From Treponema sp. (GTDB lineage: Bacteria > Spirochaetota > Spirochaetia > Treponematales > Breznakiellaceae), in assembly GCA_031288005.1 (NCBI GenBank), contig JAITSE010000095.1, positions 1-14,811 of the forward strand: a DNA stretch of 14,811 nt, written 5' to 3'. Below are positions 6,166-13,040 of the stretch, piece after piece. Position 1 is the stretch's first letter. Every line of letters begins with the position of its first letter. The notes beneath the pieces were generated by a model, which worked only from the letters and a program-made list of their open reading frames with translations, was not told where the DNA came from and did no database searches. Position numbers and translations under genes: made by a program.

Positions 6166-7944
6166 TCATTTCCGCAGCAAAATTGTTGTATTATTTATAC
6201 CAAAAGTATTACGGTAATCGATATTTTCCGCAATAGCCAAAATCATTTTGATCCCCATGATTTCATCTTCCGGTACGCCGCCGCCGCGGATATAATTAAC
6301 AGGATTGAAGTCAGGCCCGGCGTTTCTTATCCGCAGTATAACGCCGTTTTCCTCGATAAGCACCCGTACATTCATGGTTGCGTTATCTTTTCCACGCAGA
6401 CTGTGTTTTCGAATAAGCACCAGCATTTCTTCAATTGAAAGGGATATGGCCATTGATAGTTTTGCTCCCAATTTGTTTTTGCCGCAGAATTCTGTGATGC
6501 CGGATGAACTTTGGGTAATGCTTTCGTCGCTGTTTTTTACCGAAAAAGATTTGTATACCCCTTTCAGTTCCGCCTCCATGTCCAAAAGAAAAACTGGTGA
6601 AAGGTATCTGCCGTTTCGCCAGCGGCAAATAAAACTCAAAACCACAGCGAGCAGCAGTGTCGCAACTTCCGCTATCCAGAAACTGTGCCAGACGCCGGTT
6701 ATGCCAATCATCGCCGACAGCAGCGGAGCTGCTATAACAATCACAATAAAAAGCCGTGATACCATAAGGATATTTGCCAGAACCAGGCGTTTTCCGGCCT
6801 GATGAATACAAATAATAATCGTGTTGATTAGGGCAGGCATAAGGCTCAGAGCAAATATTTTTATGGCCGGCGCCGCGATTATCAGCGTATCCTGGGAAGA
6901 CATTCCGAAGAGCCCGGCTATCTGGGGCGTGAAGAATTCGCACAGGCCGGTAAAACAGAGGATAAAAATTCCTCCCCATTTGAATACCCCCGCCAAAAGC
7001 TGGCGGATGCTTTTACTGTCCTTTTCTACTTTAAAGACCGCGACAAATTGTGTAAAAGGATCTGTTACGCCGTAGACAAGTATCAAATTGAAAGCCGCAA
7101 TCGTGCCAATCAGTTTGAAAGCGGACAGCGCGAATATGCCGAAAGAAGCGGCGAGCAGCCTGTTTAACACGATGGTATATCCAACGATACATATTGAGCC
7201 TATCGCGTTGGGGCTTCCTGTAACAATAATATTCCGGATAATTTGACGCAGTCCGCCGCGATATGTTTTTTTGAAAATAGATGATGTAAGGTGAAAATTT
7301 TTACTGCGGGTAAATAACATCGCCGCTCCCGCCGTCCCGGCAGCGGCCGATCCAACTACAGCGGCATAGGCCGCGGCTTCCACGCCCATGCTGAAAGCAG
7401 ACAGAAGAACGATGTTCAACAGTATCGTAAGCGCCATCATTACAAAGAATATGAGCATGGACGCGCCGTAACGTCCGTCAAGCCGCAGCATATCATAGGC
7501 CGGATAAATTGACATGATAAAGAAACCGCCCGCAATATTTATAACAACATAGCGTTTGGCATCTTCAAAAATCTCAGGCCCGGCGCCCAAAAAACGCAGC
7601 AGCGGGTCTATAAAAAGCAGCAGGATGGCGGTTAAAAATACGGCGATTAGCAGATTGAGCAGGTATGTTACGGTAAAGATCTGATGGCATTTTTCAATCA
7701 GGCCCTCTCCAATGGCGCCGGCGCAGGATATCGCGCCGCCGACTCCAAGAAGAGCTCCCCACGCCGTAAATATAACATACACCGGCGAAACCACGGACAT
7801 AACGGACAGAGCGGCGGGGTCCAGGTACAGACCGACAAGCATTGCGCTTGCTATTTGTCCGAATCTGCGCCCTGTTAATGTTGGTATAGACGCAAACATA
7901 CATCTAGAGTGCAGCCTTTTAATAAAAGCATTGTCATCTTGCAT
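6166..7944 (-). CDS. MATE-family efflux transporter with C-terminal anti-sigma-type ATPase domain
   Basis: Residues 1 to about 440 form a polytopic membrane protein with some 12 hydrophobic helices and the two-fold layout of MATE/MatE transporters, which export drugs or metabolites using Na+ or H+ gradients. The last 100 residues are soluble and resemble the GHKL ATPase domain of RsbW/SpoIIAB-type kinases: LSIEEMLVLIRKH as the N-box, RIRNAGPDFNP as the G1 box, and MGIKMI followed by NTFGINNTTILLRK at the end. The N-box Asn appears as Leu and the G1 Asp as Asn, so catalysis is doubtful, though nucleotide binding may survive. The start chosen (ATG 7944) has AGGGCGG 5 bases upstream. The frame is open to an ATG at 7995, which has no ribosome binding site. 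It converges on the PPDK-like gene. No partner gene for signalling (PP2C, STAS) is nearby. The substrate is unknown. Confidence 0.8.
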   Translation of the reverse strand: MQDDNAFIKRLHSRCMFASIPTLTGRRFGQIASAMLVGLYLDPAALSVMSVVSPVYVIFTAWGALLGVGGAISCAGAIGEGLIEKCHQIFTVTYLLNLLIAVFLTAILLLFIDPLLRFLGAGPEIFEDAKRYVVINIAGGFFIMSIYPAYDMLRLDGRYGASMLIFFVMMALTILLNIVLLSAFSMGVEAAAYAAVVGSAAAGTAGAAMLFTRSKNFHLTSSIFKKTYRGGLRQIIRNIIVTGSPNAIGSICIVGYTIVLNRLLAASFGIFALSAFKLIGTIAAFNLILVYGVTDPFTQFVAVFKVEKDSKSIRQLLAGVFKWGGIFILCFTGLCEFFTPQIAGLFGMSSQDTLIIAAPAIKIFALSLMPALINTIIICIHQAGKRLVLANILMVSRLFIVIVIAAPLLSAMIGITGVWHSFWIAEVATLLLAVVLSFICRWRNGRYLSPVFLLDMEAELKGVYKSFSVKNSDESITQSSSGITEFCGKNKLGAKLSMAISLSIEEMLVLIRKHSLRGKDNATMNVRVLIEENGVILRIRNAGPDFNPVNYIRGGGVPEDEIMGIKMILAIAENIDYRNTFGINNTTILLRK

Positions 7945-8095
7945 AAATACCGCCCTGGATAAGACCGGAAAACGCCCATGCCTTTTACAGTTCATTCTAT
8001 AACATGGAACGGGCGGAAAGTCCTGATACAGGATTCAGGTTCCGCGCTCAGTCTCAGGCGCCGGCCTTTGAAGCGCCTTATGCCCGTCAAGAAAC

Positions 8096-8168
8096 AGCCA
8101 TCTTTCGGAATCGAACCGAAGACCTCATGATTACAAGTCAAGTGCTCTACCGACTGAGCTAAGATGGC
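8096..8168 (-). tRNA. tRNA-Thr (anticodon TGT)
   Basis: The reverse strand folds into a full cloverleaf: acceptor GCCATCT/AGATGGC (7 bp), D-arm GCTC/GAGC, anticodon loop CTTGTAA with TGT (complement at 8133-8135), variable loop AGGTC, and T-arm TTCGG/CCGAA with loop TTCGATT. The anticodon stem CTTGA/TCATG has one T-T mismatch at the second pair. The discriminator base is T and CCA is not encoded. The region downstream holds nothing else I can identify (7996-8095). Confidence 0.93.
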
Positions 8169-8187
8169 TTTTTTCTAAAATAAGAGC

Positions 8188-8219
8188 GGCGGGTCTCCCA
8201 AAACCGCGGGAAAGCCGCC
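8188..8219 (-). terminator. Possible terminator of the amidohydrolase gene
   Basis: GGCGG (8188-8192) pairs with CCGCC (8215-8219), with an inner CCC/GGG pair (8197-8199 and 8208-8210). On the reverse strand the stem is followed by CTCTTATTTT, a broken U-rich tract. It lies 47 bp after the amidohydrolase stop and 20 bp before the tRNA. Confidence 0.4.
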
Positions 8220-8265
8220 TTTTATTATCTTAATTGGAAGCGCCCAAAAAAGTAAAGTCTCTGTT

Positions 8266-9612
8266 TCACCACTCGTTTCCCGCCGCTTCCTTTCGCTCCG
8301 TTCTGACAAGGGATTCCATAAACTCAATGTAGGTTTCTTTTGTGAAAAGCGGCCTGTAATTATTCACGAGTTCCCTGGCCCGGAGCGCCCCGTCCTTGAG
8401 GAGCAGATATGCGCCCAGGGCAAAAATCTTGGCCGTTACGATATACGCTTCATCTTCATCAACCACATCGAAATCAAGCGAATGAATCGCGCCGGCGACG
8501 CCTCCTGTGTGGAATGTGAGAACCGGCTGTATATGCTGAAGATCCCCTACGTCGGTGGAAGCTCCGCTGTGGCAGGATGTATCGACAAGAGTAAATTCCC
8601 TGCCGGGACAAGCCAGCTTTACCGCCTCTACCAGCGCGGGATTCGGGGCGCCTGGAATCTGCGGCAAATAGCCGGGCATGGTTTCAATTTCATAACCCGC
8701 GCCCAGCGCGTCCGCGCCTGCCTTGTAAGCCCGGTCAGTCTTTCGCTCCGCATCCAGGATGGCCCCGGTATTTTTTCCCCGGACCTGGGCTTCCAGCGAC
8801 ACTTCCCCGGGGATCACGTTTACAAGCTCCCCCCCCTTTGTGATGATGGGATGAACCCTCACATGGTCCTCATCCCGAAACGTTTCCCTCTGGTACTGCA
8901 GCGCCGTATGCCCCAGGGCCGCGGCGTTCAGCGCGTTGATCCCCTTATGCGGAGCCGCGGCCGCATGGGCCGCCCGGCCAAAAATCCTGATTACTTTCGA
9001 CACAAATCCGTTGCTGCCGCCATTCCCCACAGAAATCCCCCCCTCATCGGAATGGTGTACAATGCTCAAGTCAATATCATCAAAGGCCCCTGTCCGTATA
9101 AGCTCGCACTTTCCGCCGCCGTAACGGATTTTCCCCTCCGCCTTGAGCTGGTTTCTGAAGGCGATCTCCCCATATTCTTCGGCGGGAACAGCAAAGAACG
9201 CCACATTTCCGTGCAGAGCCGCCGCAACTTCCGGGTCAGACAAAGCGAAAGCCGCTCCCAGCACTCCGGTAAGCTGGGCGTGGTGGCCGCAGCAGTGGGC
9301 GGCCTGGGTGTCAGGATTCGCGCGCCTGTGGGCGGGAATACGCAGCGCGTCCATTTCGCCAATAAGGGCCAGCGTGAGGCCCGGCCCCTTAGGTTTAAGC
9401 CAGCCTCTAACGCCCGTCAGAGCCAGGCCGGTTTCCACCGCCGGCAAATTCAGAGACCTAAGCCGCTCCGCGAATTTACCGGCGCTGCGGAATTCCTTAA
9501 AGCCAAGTTCCGCGTGAGTGTATATATCCCGGCCAAAGGCGATAACAGCCTCCCGGTTTTCATCGATTTTTTTGATAATTTTGTCAACCAGCTTCTTTTC
9601 CGCCGCTTCCAT
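8266..9612 (-). CDS. M20-family amidohydrolase / metallopeptidase
   Basis: This 448-aa protein has the M20D layout: a catalytic zinc domain split by a dimerisation domain. Visible parts are YTHAELGFKEF (31-41), GEMDALRIP (85-93), CCGHHAQL (107-114) giving Cys108 and His110, AVPAEEYGE (141-149) with the catalytic Glu pair 145-146, HH at 186-187, the dimer-domain motif GRAAHAAAAPHKGINALNA (212-230), and the C-terminal His377 in AGAIHSLDF. Relatives hydrolyse N-acyl amino acids, indole-acetyl amino acids or p-aminobenzoyl-glutamate, and the substrate here is open. CGHHAQ in place of the usual CGHDxH is a subfamily trait or a change in the metal site. There is no signal peptide, so it is cytoplasmic. 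AGGAG lies 6 bases before the ATG. It follows hflC after 75 bp that contain a hairpin, so it may be co-transcribed. Confidence 0.88.
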   Translation of the reverse strand: MEAAEKKLVDKIIKKIDENREAVIAFGRDIYTHAELGFKEFRSAGKFAERLRSLNLPAVETGLALTGVRGWLKPKGPGLTLALIGEMDALRIPAHRRANPDTQAAHCCGHHAQLTGVLGAAFALSDPEVAAALHGNVAFFAVPAEEYGEIAFRNQLKAEGKIRYGGGKCELIRTGAFDDIDLSIVHHSDEGGISVGNGGSNGFVSKVIRIFGRAAHAAAAPHKGINALNAAALGHTALQYQRETFRDEDHVRVHPIITKGGELVNVIPGEVSLEAQVRGKNTGAILDAERKTDRAYKAGADALGAGYEIETMPGYLPQIPGAPNPALVEAVKLACPGREFTLVDTSCHSGASTDVGDLQHIQPVLTFHTGGVAGAIHSLDFDVVDEDEAYIVTAKIFALGAYLLLKDGALRARELVNNYRPLFTKETYIEFMESLVRTERKEAAGNEW

Positions 9613-9623
9613 AGGTTTCTCCT

Positions 9624-9674
9624 GAAACTTTTTGGCCTCGAAGGAACCTGCGATTCCAGAGACCCAAAAGTTTC
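9624..9674. repeat. 51-bp palindromic element between hflC and the amidohydrolase
   Basis: GAAACTTTTTGGCCTC (9624-9639) pairs with GAGACCCAAAAGTTTC (9659-9674) with only two mismatches. The loop contains the quasi-palindrome GGAACCTGCGATTCC (9644-9658). Size and nested design match the 54-55-bp elements elsewhere. On the reverse strand it lies 13 bp after the hflC stop and ends right before the AGGAG of the amidohydrolase, so it may act as an attenuator or stabilise the upstream message. Confidence 0.65.
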
Positions 9675-9687
9675 TGTGTAAATAAAT

Positions 9688-10629
9688 TCATCTTCCCGAA
9701 GGAGTGTAGAGGTATCTGAAATAGTCCAGACCGGTGGATAAGGTCTTGCCGAAATTGGGAAGCGTAGCCCGGTAAGATTCCACGGCCCTCCAGAAATCAA
9801 AAAAACCTCTGTCCCTGCCGTAAGCATCGGCGTAGATACCGGCGGCTTCCGCGTCCGCGGCGCCCCGGATAGTTTCCGCCTTTTCGTAGGCTGCCGACAG
9901 GATGGAGCGGCGCTCGTTTTCGGTTTTACCCAGCCACTCGGCTTTTTTCCCCTCGCCGTCGGAGCGGAACTCCTGGGCTATCTGGTTCCGCTCCTTGATC
10001 ATCCGGGCGTAGACGCTCTGGGTGAGTTCGTCGGAATACCGGATCTGCCGGGTTACCACATCGATCAGCTCTATGCCGTATTCGGGAACCATGCGCCGGG
10101 AGCGCTCCAGGATTTCTTCCGCAAGCTGGCGGCGGCCCCTCTGTATGGGTTCATCGCCGCCGCTCTGTCCCGCCCCGTCTGTGTCCGGCCTTTCCCCTTC
10201 CATGATGAAGTTGGAATTCCGCACCGATTCCCTAAGGTAATTTTCCGCTACCACGGTACGCACTTCCGAATCGATCACTTCCGCGAGCTTGGAATAGGCC
10301 GCGTTGATCGTGGAAATAGACTCGTAAAATTTTTTTGGGTCCGATATTTTCCAGCGGGCGGTAACATCCACCCAGATATACTGCTTTTCCCGGGTAGGCA
10401 TACTCTTCTGCTCCCCGTCAAAGGCCATGATCCGTTTGGGATACCTGACTATCGCGTCAATGAAGGGGACCTTGATATGAAAGCCCGCCTGGGTGACCAC
10501 ATCCACAAGAGCGCCCATGCGGACCACCACCGCCTGCTCGCCCTCGTCAATGATGTAAAAAGGACCCGCGGCAAGGACGCCTATAATGATTACCCCGGCG
10601 GCCGCCAGGGGAAAGAGGTTTCTTCTCAT
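9688..10629 (-). CDS. hflC: HflC, SPFH/band 7 membrane protein
   Basis: HflC forms with HflK a membrane-anchored cage that in E. coli binds FtsH and modulates its proteolysis. This 313-aa protein starts MRRNLF and has one N-terminal membrane helix (about residues 5-25). The SPFH core follows (IIDEGEQAVVVRMGALVDVVTQAGFHIKVPF, about 27-57) with YIWVDVTARWKISDP. The helical region contains IELIDVVTRQIRYSDELTQSVYARM and an AEAAGIYADAYGRD end typical of HflC. A Gly/Asp-rich insert near 148-160 (DTDGAGQSGGDE) interrupts the helical part. It overlaps hflK by 4 bases (ATGA) and has AGGGAGG in the end of hflK as its ribosome binding site, so the two are translationally coupled. Confidence 0.92.
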   Translation of the reverse strand: MRRNLFPLAAAGVIIIGVLAAGPFYIIDEGEQAVVVRMGALVDVVTQAGFHIKVPFIDAIVRYPKRIMAFDGEQKSMPTREKQYIWVDVTARWKISDPKKFYESISTINAAYSKLAEVIDSEVRTVVAENYLRESVRNSNFIMEGERPDTDGAGQSGGDEPIQRGRRQLAEEILERSRRMVPEYGIELIDVVTRQIRYSDELTQSVYARMIKERNQIAQEFRSDGEGKKAEWLGKTENERRSILSAAYEKAETIRGAADAEAAGIYADAYGRDRGFFDFWRAVESYRATLPNFGKTLSTGLDYFRYLYTPSGR

Positions 10630-11606
10630 TGCCCGCCTCCCTGTCCGCGCCTTGTCTGGGCGTCAAGATTTTTTAATGGAAGAAAGTTGTCGAAGGTCTG
10701 ATCGATGATCACCGTTTCCGTATCGTCTTTGAAAACTTCTTCTATCATCTCGTAGTAAAGCCGCTGCCGGGTCACATCGGGCGCCTTGCGGTATTCCTCG
10801 AATACCGAGATGAACCGGGCCACATCCCCTTTTGCCCGGTTGACCCGTTCCGTGGCGTAACCCTGGGCTATCTGGATAAGCTGGTCCGCCTCTCCCCTCG
10901 CCCTGGGAATCTCGGCGTTGTAGGCCTGCTGGCCTTCGTTGATCAGCCGGTTCATGTCCTGTTCCGCCTTGTTCACGTCGTCAAAAGCCTCCTGCACTCC
11001 CCTGGGAGGGTCTATGTTTTGGAGCTTCACGGCTATCACGTCTATACCCAGGCCGTAAGTCCTGAAGGTGTCGTTCATAATCGCCGAGCCTTCCGCTTCA
11101 ATGGCGCTCCGCTCCGGCCCCATGATGTCCATGATGGCCCGGTCCCCTACCAGCATGTTGATGACCGACCTGGACACATCCCGTATCGTGGCCGTCCGCT
11201 CCAGAACGTTGAAGGTCCAGGCCACGGGATCTATCACCCGGTACTGAATGATCCACTCAACTTCTATGATGTTGAGGTCTCCTGTCAGCATGGTGGATTC
11301 GTTGGTCTGGTTGGCATAAGTGGAAGATATGCCGCTCGTTACGGTGCGAAAACCGAACTGTTCGGTCTGGACCGCTTTGACGTTTACCGCATAGCGCTTG
11401 TCGATTCCAAAAGGCAGCTTAAAGCGCAGCCCCGGTCCCGTGGTGGAGTGATAACGGCCAAAGCGGGTAACCACCGCTTCTTCGGTCTGGTCCACGATAT
11501 AAACGCTGGTTCCAAGGAAAACAATCAGAACAATTCCGATTACGATAAGAATAATCGCCGGCGGTTTAAAAAACTCCGCTGCTTTTGACGGGGTAACATT
11601 CTGCAT
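10626..11606 (-). CDS. hflK: HflK, SPFH/band 7 membrane protein
   Basis: HflK is the partner of HflC. The 326-aa product has a membrane helix at about residues 15-38 (IILIVIGIVLIVFLG). The SPFH domain follows (YIVDQTEEAVVTRFGRY, GPGLRFKLPFGIDKRYAVNV), with LTGDLNIIEVEWIIQYRV (about 107-124), KLQNIDPPRGVQEAFDDVNKAEQD, and a long helix with EIPRARGEADQLIQIAQGYA, the HflK signature region. E. coli HflK is longer (about 419 aa) because of a Gly-rich N-terminal tail, which is absent here. A strong ribosome binding site AGGAGG lies 5 bases before ATG 11606. Upstream, reverse-strand TTGACT (11712-11707) could be a -35 box, but no well-placed -10 is seen. Confidence 0.93.
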   Translation of the reverse strand: MQNVTPSKAAEFFKPPAIILIVIGIVLIVFLGTSVYIVDQTEEAVVTRFGRYHSTTGPGLRFKLPFGIDKRYAVNVKAVQTEQFGFRTVTSGISSTYANQTNESTMLTGDLNIIEVEWIIQYRVIDPVAWTFNVLERTATIRDVSRSVINMLVGDRAIMDIMGPERSAIEAEGSAIMNDTFRTYGLGIDVIAVKLQNIDPPRGVQEAFDDVNKAEQDMNRLINEGQQAYNAEIPRARGEADQLIQIAQGYATERVNRAKGDVARFISVFEEYRKAPDVTRQRLYYEMIEEVFKDDTETVIIDQTFDNFLPLKNLDAQTRRGQGGGQ

Positions 11607-11752
11607 GAAGGCCTCCTGCTGCCGGGGAGGGATATCCGGCGGCCCAAAACGCCTGATTTGAGGCCGGTCCTGCCCGTATTCTTACCTTAATTATTTCAAG
11701 GTGAGAAGTCAATGTCCCCGCATTGGTCCCCGTAGAATAAATGCAAGCCGAA

Positions 11753-11827
11753 GCAAGCCGCTAAGCAAGCCGCTAAGCAAGCCGTAGGCTTGCTTAGGCT
11801 TGCTTAGCGGCTTGCTTAGCGGTTTGC
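11753..11827. repeat. Long hairpin built of 12-bp units
   Basis: The left arm 11753-11783 consists of GCAAGCCG followed by CTAAGCAAGCCG-type 12-bp units. The right arm from 11787 reads the complement, with one 2-base gap, around the loop GTA. It sits at the hflK-proximal end of the repeat region, directly before the first 55-bp element. Confidence 0.75.
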
Positions 11828-11830
11828 TTA

Positions 11831-11885
11831 GGAGTTTTGCGGAATTAGAAAAGTCCTTTATATCCATCAAAGCCCGCAAAACTCC
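11831..11885. repeat. 55-bp palindromic element, copy 1
   Basis: Arms GGAGTTTTGCGG and CCGCAAAACTCC (12 bp, perfect) enclose a 31-nt loop that begins AATTAGAAAAGTCC. The following sequence has the small hairpin GGGACC/GGTCCC (11892-11907) rather than the usual linker. Confidence 0.85.
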
Positions 11886-11951
11886 TAAGCAACCGTGGGA
11901 CCGGAGGTCCCTTAGCAGTTGCACGGGAATCAGCCCGTAGGACTAATGCGT

Positions 11952-12006
11952 GGAGTTTTTTGACCTACTAAAAAAGCTAACATTCACAAAAGGCTCAAAA
12001 AACTCC
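11952..12006. repeat. 55-bp palindromic element, copy 2 (divergent)
   Basis: Same size and plan, but the arms are GGAGTTTTTTGA and TCAAAAAACTCC, changed together so that they still pair perfectly. The 31-nt loop (starting CCTACTAAAAAAGC) differs strongly from copy 1. Confidence 0.8.
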
Positions 12007-12015
12007 AAGCAAACC

Positions 12016-12159
12016 GGCCCCGCCGGTTTGCACGGCCCCGCCGGTTTGCACGGCCCCGCCGGTTTGCACGACCCCGCCGGTTTGCACGGCCCCGCCGGTT
12101 TGCACGGCCCCGCCGGTTTGCACGGCCCCGCCGGTTTGCACGGCCCCGCCGGTTTGCAC
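12016..12159. repeat. 18-bp tandem array, 8 copies
   Basis: Unit GGCCCCGCCGGTTTGCAC occurs eight times in a row, with one base change (GACCCC) in copy 4. With the flanking GCAAACCGG each unit can form the hairpin GCAAACCGGC/GCCGGTTTGC. It is an expansion of a motif present once in the other 107-bp units. Confidence 0.9.
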
Positions 12160-12180
12160 GAGCCATTGGTGGATATCCAC
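12160..12180. repeat. Single 21-bp unit
   Basis: One copy of the 21-bp motif (spacer GAGCCATTG plus palindrome GTGGATATCCAC) joins the 18-bp array to the 24-bp linker, which here begins GAGTTATTGG. Confidence 0.85.
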
Positions 12181-12204
12181 GAGTTATTGGTGGAACTAGT
12201 CCGG

Positions 12205-12259
12205 GGAGTTTTGCGGAATTAGAAAAGTCCTTTATATCCATCAAAGCCCGCAAAACTCC
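12205..12259. repeat. 55-bp palindromic element, copy 3
   Basis: Identical arms and loop to copy 1. It is preceded by GGAACTAGTCCGG of the 24-bp linker. Confidence 0.85.
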
Positions 12260-12281
12260 TAAGCAAACCGCAGGTTTGCAC

Positions 12282-12660
12282 GAGCCATTGGTGGATATCC
12301 ACGAGCCACTGGTGGATATCCACGAGCCACTGGTGGATATCCACGAGCGATTGGTGGATATCCACGAGCGATTGGTGGATATCCACGAGCCACTGGTGGA
12401 TATCCACGAGCCACTGGTGGATATCCACGAGCGACTGGTGGATATCCACGAGCCACTGGTGGATATCCACGAGCGACTGGTGGATATCCACGAGCGATTG
12501 GTGGATATCCACGAGCGATTGGTGGATATCCACGAGCGATTGGTGGATATCCACGAGCGATTGGTGGATATCCACGAGCGATTGGTGGATATCCACGAGC
12601 GACTGGTGGATATCCACGAGCGACTGGTGGATATCCACGAGCGATTGGTAGAACTAGTCC
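12282..12660. repeat. 21-bp tandem array, 17 copies plus a partial copy
   Basis: Seventeen full units fill 12282-12638, and an 18th runs into the 24-bp linker (12639-12660). Each unit is a 9-bp spacer GAGCSAYTG followed by the 12-bp perfect palindrome GTGGATATCCAC. Only two spacer positions vary, giving four spacer types: CCATT (unit 1), CCACT (2, 3, 6, 7, 9), CGATT (4, 5, 11-15) and CGACT (8, 10, 16, 17). The run of identical units at 11-15 suggests recent slippage or unequal exchange. Confidence 0.95.
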
Positions 12661-12662
12661 GG

Positions 12663-12706
12663 GGAGTTTTGGGAACCCTGCGGACCTGCGGTCCGCTTGG
12701 AGTTTT
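12663..12706. repeat. Palindrome between direct repeats of GGAGTTTT
   Basis: GGAGTTTT at 12663-12670 and 12699-12706 flank a 28-bp segment containing the hairpin GCGGACC/GGTCCGC (12680-12696, loop TGC). It looks like an insertion into the arm of the 55-bp element with duplication of the arm end. Confidence 0.65.
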
Positions 12707-12753
12707 GCGGAATTAGAAAAGTCCTTTATATCCATCAAAGCCCGCAAAACTCC
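12699..12753. repeat. 55-bp palindromic element, copy 4
   Basis: Identical arms and loop to copy 1. It is followed by the 28-bp linker with GCAAACCGGCCCCGCAGG in place of the usual GCCGG. Confidence 0.85.
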
Positions 12754-12805
12754 TAAGCAAACCGGCCCCGCAGGTTTGCACGAGCCATTGGTGGAACTAG
12801 TCCGG

Positions 12806-12860
12806 GGAGTTTTGCGGAATTAGAAAAGTCCTTTATATCCATCAAAGCCCGCAAAACTCC
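12806..12860. repeat. 55-bp palindromic element, copy 5
   Basis: Identical to copy 1. It starts exactly 107 bp after copy 4. The stretch to copy 6 contains one 21-bp unit (12889-12909). Confidence 0.85.
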
Positions 12861-12933
12861 TAAGCAAACCGGCCCCGCCGGTTTGCACGAGTCATTGGTG
12901 GATATCCACGAGCCATCGGTGGAACTAGTCCGG

Positions 12934-12988
12934 GGAGTTTTGCGGAATCAAAACAGCCCTCCACACCAAAAACAATCCGCAAAACTCC
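12934..12988. repeat. 55-bp palindromic element, copy 6 (divergent loop)
   Basis: The arms are the same as copy 1. The 31-nt loop matches copy 1 at 17 positions without any gap, and most differences are transitions, so the loops are homologous but diverged. It starts 128 bp after copy 5. Confidence 0.85.
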
Positions 12989-13040
12989 TAAGCAATCCGG
13001 CCCCGCCGGTTTGCACGAGCCATTCGTAGAACAAATCCGG

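Noticed and set aside
8482..9681. Long forward open frame of 399 codons opposite the amidohydrolase
   Set aside because: It is the antisense of a clearly conserved M20 protein in high-GC DNA and shows no protein-like motifs.
11950..12222. Forward frame with collagen-like GPAGLH repeats
   Set aside because: It starts with GTG inside a palindrome, without a ribosome binding site, and is the 18-bp array in translation.
12016..12660. CRISPR array
   Set aside because: The units are direct tandem repeats without unique spacers, the repeat lengths (18 and 21 bp including spacer) are too short, and no cas gene is present.
12282..12660. Replication origin with iterons
   Set aside because: The 21-bp spacing fits, but there is no rep or dnaA gene nearby, no DnaA box cluster and no AT-rich unwinding stretch.
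12276..12716. Forward open frame with heptapeptide repeats (LVDIHER type)
   Set aside because: It exists because 21 is a multiple of three and the unit lacks stops. Both strands are open over the same bases, there is no ribosome binding site, and the start is a TTG inside a repeat.
12219..12747. Two reverse-strand open frames (DIHQSLV and ARGYPP repeats) starting with [16 protein letters not shown] or similar peptides
   Set aside because: They are the same 21-bp array read in other frames. The apparent start peptide is just the loop of a 55-bp palindrome, repeated wherever that element occurs.
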